DNA of 64,000 nt, taken from Deinococcus aquaedulcis (lineage in GTDB: Bacteria; Deinococcota; Deinococci; Deinococcales; Deinococcaceae). Within the stretch, counting starts at the first letter, position 1, and the number at the start of each line of letters is the position of its first letter. The notes beneath the pieces were generated by a model. That model saw only the letters and a program-made list of their open reading frames with translations, had not been told where the DNA came from and ran no database searches. Made by a program: the position numbers and the translations under genes. This document shows positions 63,293 to 64,000 of this stretch, piece after piece. Location: NCBI RefSeq assembly GCF_019693445.1, contig NZ_JAHRBL010000001.1:558001-622000 (forward strand), in the 5' to 3' direction.

Positions 63293-63781
63293 ATGCCTGA
63301 TGAACTGCATGTCACCCGCGAAGGCTATGAACGGCTGGAACAGGCCCTGGACCGGGAGCGGCAGCGCCGCGAGGACAATATTGCCAGCATGGCCGGTACC
63401 CTGGACGACGCCACGGACCTGGAAAACCGCAGCCTGAACGCCGCCCAGCTGCACATGGAGCGGCCAGGGGTAGAGGCGCGCATTCTGGAACTGGAAGATG
63501 CCCTGGCGCGGGCAGTGATCGTGGACCCCGGCGAGTTGCCCCGCGACGAGGTGACCGTGGGCTCGGTGGTGGTGCTCCACGCCCCCGACCAGCACCGCGA
63601 GCTGACGGTGCAACTGGTGAGCGCCGTGGAGATCGCCACCCTGGCCGAGGGGGTCACCCAGGTCAGCGACGACAGCCCGGTGGGTCAGGCACTGCGGGGG
63701 CGCCACCGGGGCGAGACCTTCACGGTGGAGCTGGACAGCGGCCCCGTGCGCTACACCGTTCGCCGCATTTCGGTGGCCTGA
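63293..63781 (+). CDS. GreA/Gfh-family transcription factor
   Basis: The 162-residue product has an N-terminal coiled-coil hairpin ([20 protein letters not shown], then tip [17 protein letters not shown]) and a C-terminal FKBP-like domain ([39 protein letters not shown] block). Gre factors enter the RNA polymerase secondary channel; GreA uses tip Asp and Glu (DLKENAEY in E. coli), whereas Gfh1 of Thermus/Deinococcus inhibits transcription. Here the tip reads DLENRSLN, with the Glu position shifted, so GreA-type cleavage or Gfh-type inhibition are both open. AAGGAG precedes the ATG. Confidence 0.88.
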   Translation: MPDELHVTREGYERLEQALDRERQRREDNIASMAGTLDDATDLENRSLNAAQLHMERPGVEARILELEDALARAVIVDPGELPRDEVTVGSVVVLHAPDQHRELTVQLVSAVEIATLAEGVTQVSDDSPVGQALRGRHRGETFTVELDSGPVRYTVRRISVA

Positions 63782-63782
63782 G

Positions 63783-63826
63783 CGCAGGGGCCCATTCTGG
63801 CTCGGGGCGAAAGGGCGGCCCCTGCG
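63783..63826 (+). terminator. hairpin after the Gre-family gene
   Basis: CGCAGGGGCC (63783-63792) pairs with GGCCCCTGCG (63817-63826), just past the stop. The loop is long (24 nt) and there is no T run. Confidence 0.55.
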
Positions 63827-64000
63827 TTCGGCCCACGCCGCGTTCCTTGCTGGACCGTCCACTTCAGAACGGTTGAGGGTGAACACCTGGGGCCACTCTG
63901 GTCGGTCGGCGTCTTCGATTGCGGCGCCACCGCAGGTCCATCCCCTCGCCCCCATCTTTTCCTGGCACGCCGCCTCATGGTCTGTCATCCGCACGCTGGG
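63827..64000. other. non-coding end of window
   Basis: I see no gene or clear signal. A minus-strand open frame reaching 63994 is antisense continuation only. Confidence 0.4.

Noticed and set aside
62552..63994. 480-codon minus-strand frame at the end of the window
   Set aside because: Only the portion after the GGAGG-supported ATG at 63067 is coding-like. The upstream part is antisense to the Gre-family gene.

Overview
The window is chromosomal DNA from a Deinococcus-like bacterium. The GC content is very high, the gene content (murG-murC-murB-ftsQ-ftsA-ftsZ, recF next to a DUF721/DciA protein, RpoD with an Ala/Pro/Lys-rich N-terminus, Nramp manganese transporter, Gfh/Gre-type factor) fits the Deinococcaceae, and most transcription units carry a TANNNT -10 box only 6-9 nt from an ATG or GTG with no Shine-Dalgarno, the leaderless style reported as abundant in Deinococcus. 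I see no tRNA, rRNA, CRISPR array, prophage or transposase gene.

Layout. 1-334: 3' end of a cpdB-like nucleotidase. 786-7546 (-): six-gene cell wall/division cluster. 7675-9694 (-): AIM24-family protein and an aspartate-type aminotransferase. 9739-11007 (-): two paralogous small beta-barrel-like exported proteins. 11121-12787 (-): histidine kinase/LuxR-type regulator pair. 12970-15068 (-): two overlapping paralogous coiled-coil genes behind a perfect 17-bp palindrome. 15692-17497 (-) lepA, divergent from an M28 peptidase, a lipoprotein and a GNAT enzyme (17610-20746, +). 20961-25465 (-): MOSC protein, RNase HII, a TPR-like helical protein and an HSP90-family ATPase. 25571-33166 (+): RsmC-like methyltransferase, rpoD, a DUF4129-MoxR-DUF58 operon and two small unknown proteins. 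33233-36435 (-): maltose/trehalose-type ABC importer (binding protein plus two permeases). 36639-45131: COG2865 regulator, truD operon, moaB, DciA, recF, then divergent thioesterase and aat. 45935-50191: small secreted peptide, then a multi-PAS kinase with a diguanylate cyclase regulator. 50714-58068: mntH, serA, CoA-disulfide-reductase-like enzyme, CAP-domain protein and a class V aminotransferase. 58469-63781: marR plus EmrB-type exporter, an LptA-like protein, an acidic disordered protein and a Gre-family factor.

The most unusual content is between the genes. (1) A repeat of about 183 bp with imperfect terminal inverted repeats occurs three times, each copy beginning exactly at the stop codon of a minus-strand gene. 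(2) Short-period (7-8 bp) tandem arrays occur in inverted pairs that cap spacers, three of them between convergent genes. (3) About twenty genes have leaderless-type promoters, and three of these promoters instead place the first ATG on a 10-15 codon ORF that overlaps the real gene start. (4) Dyad operators sit on the promoters of the coiled-coil operon, the kinase/regulator operon, the sugar ABC operon and marR.

The gene assignments come from motifs and overall sequence character read by eye. No database search was possible.
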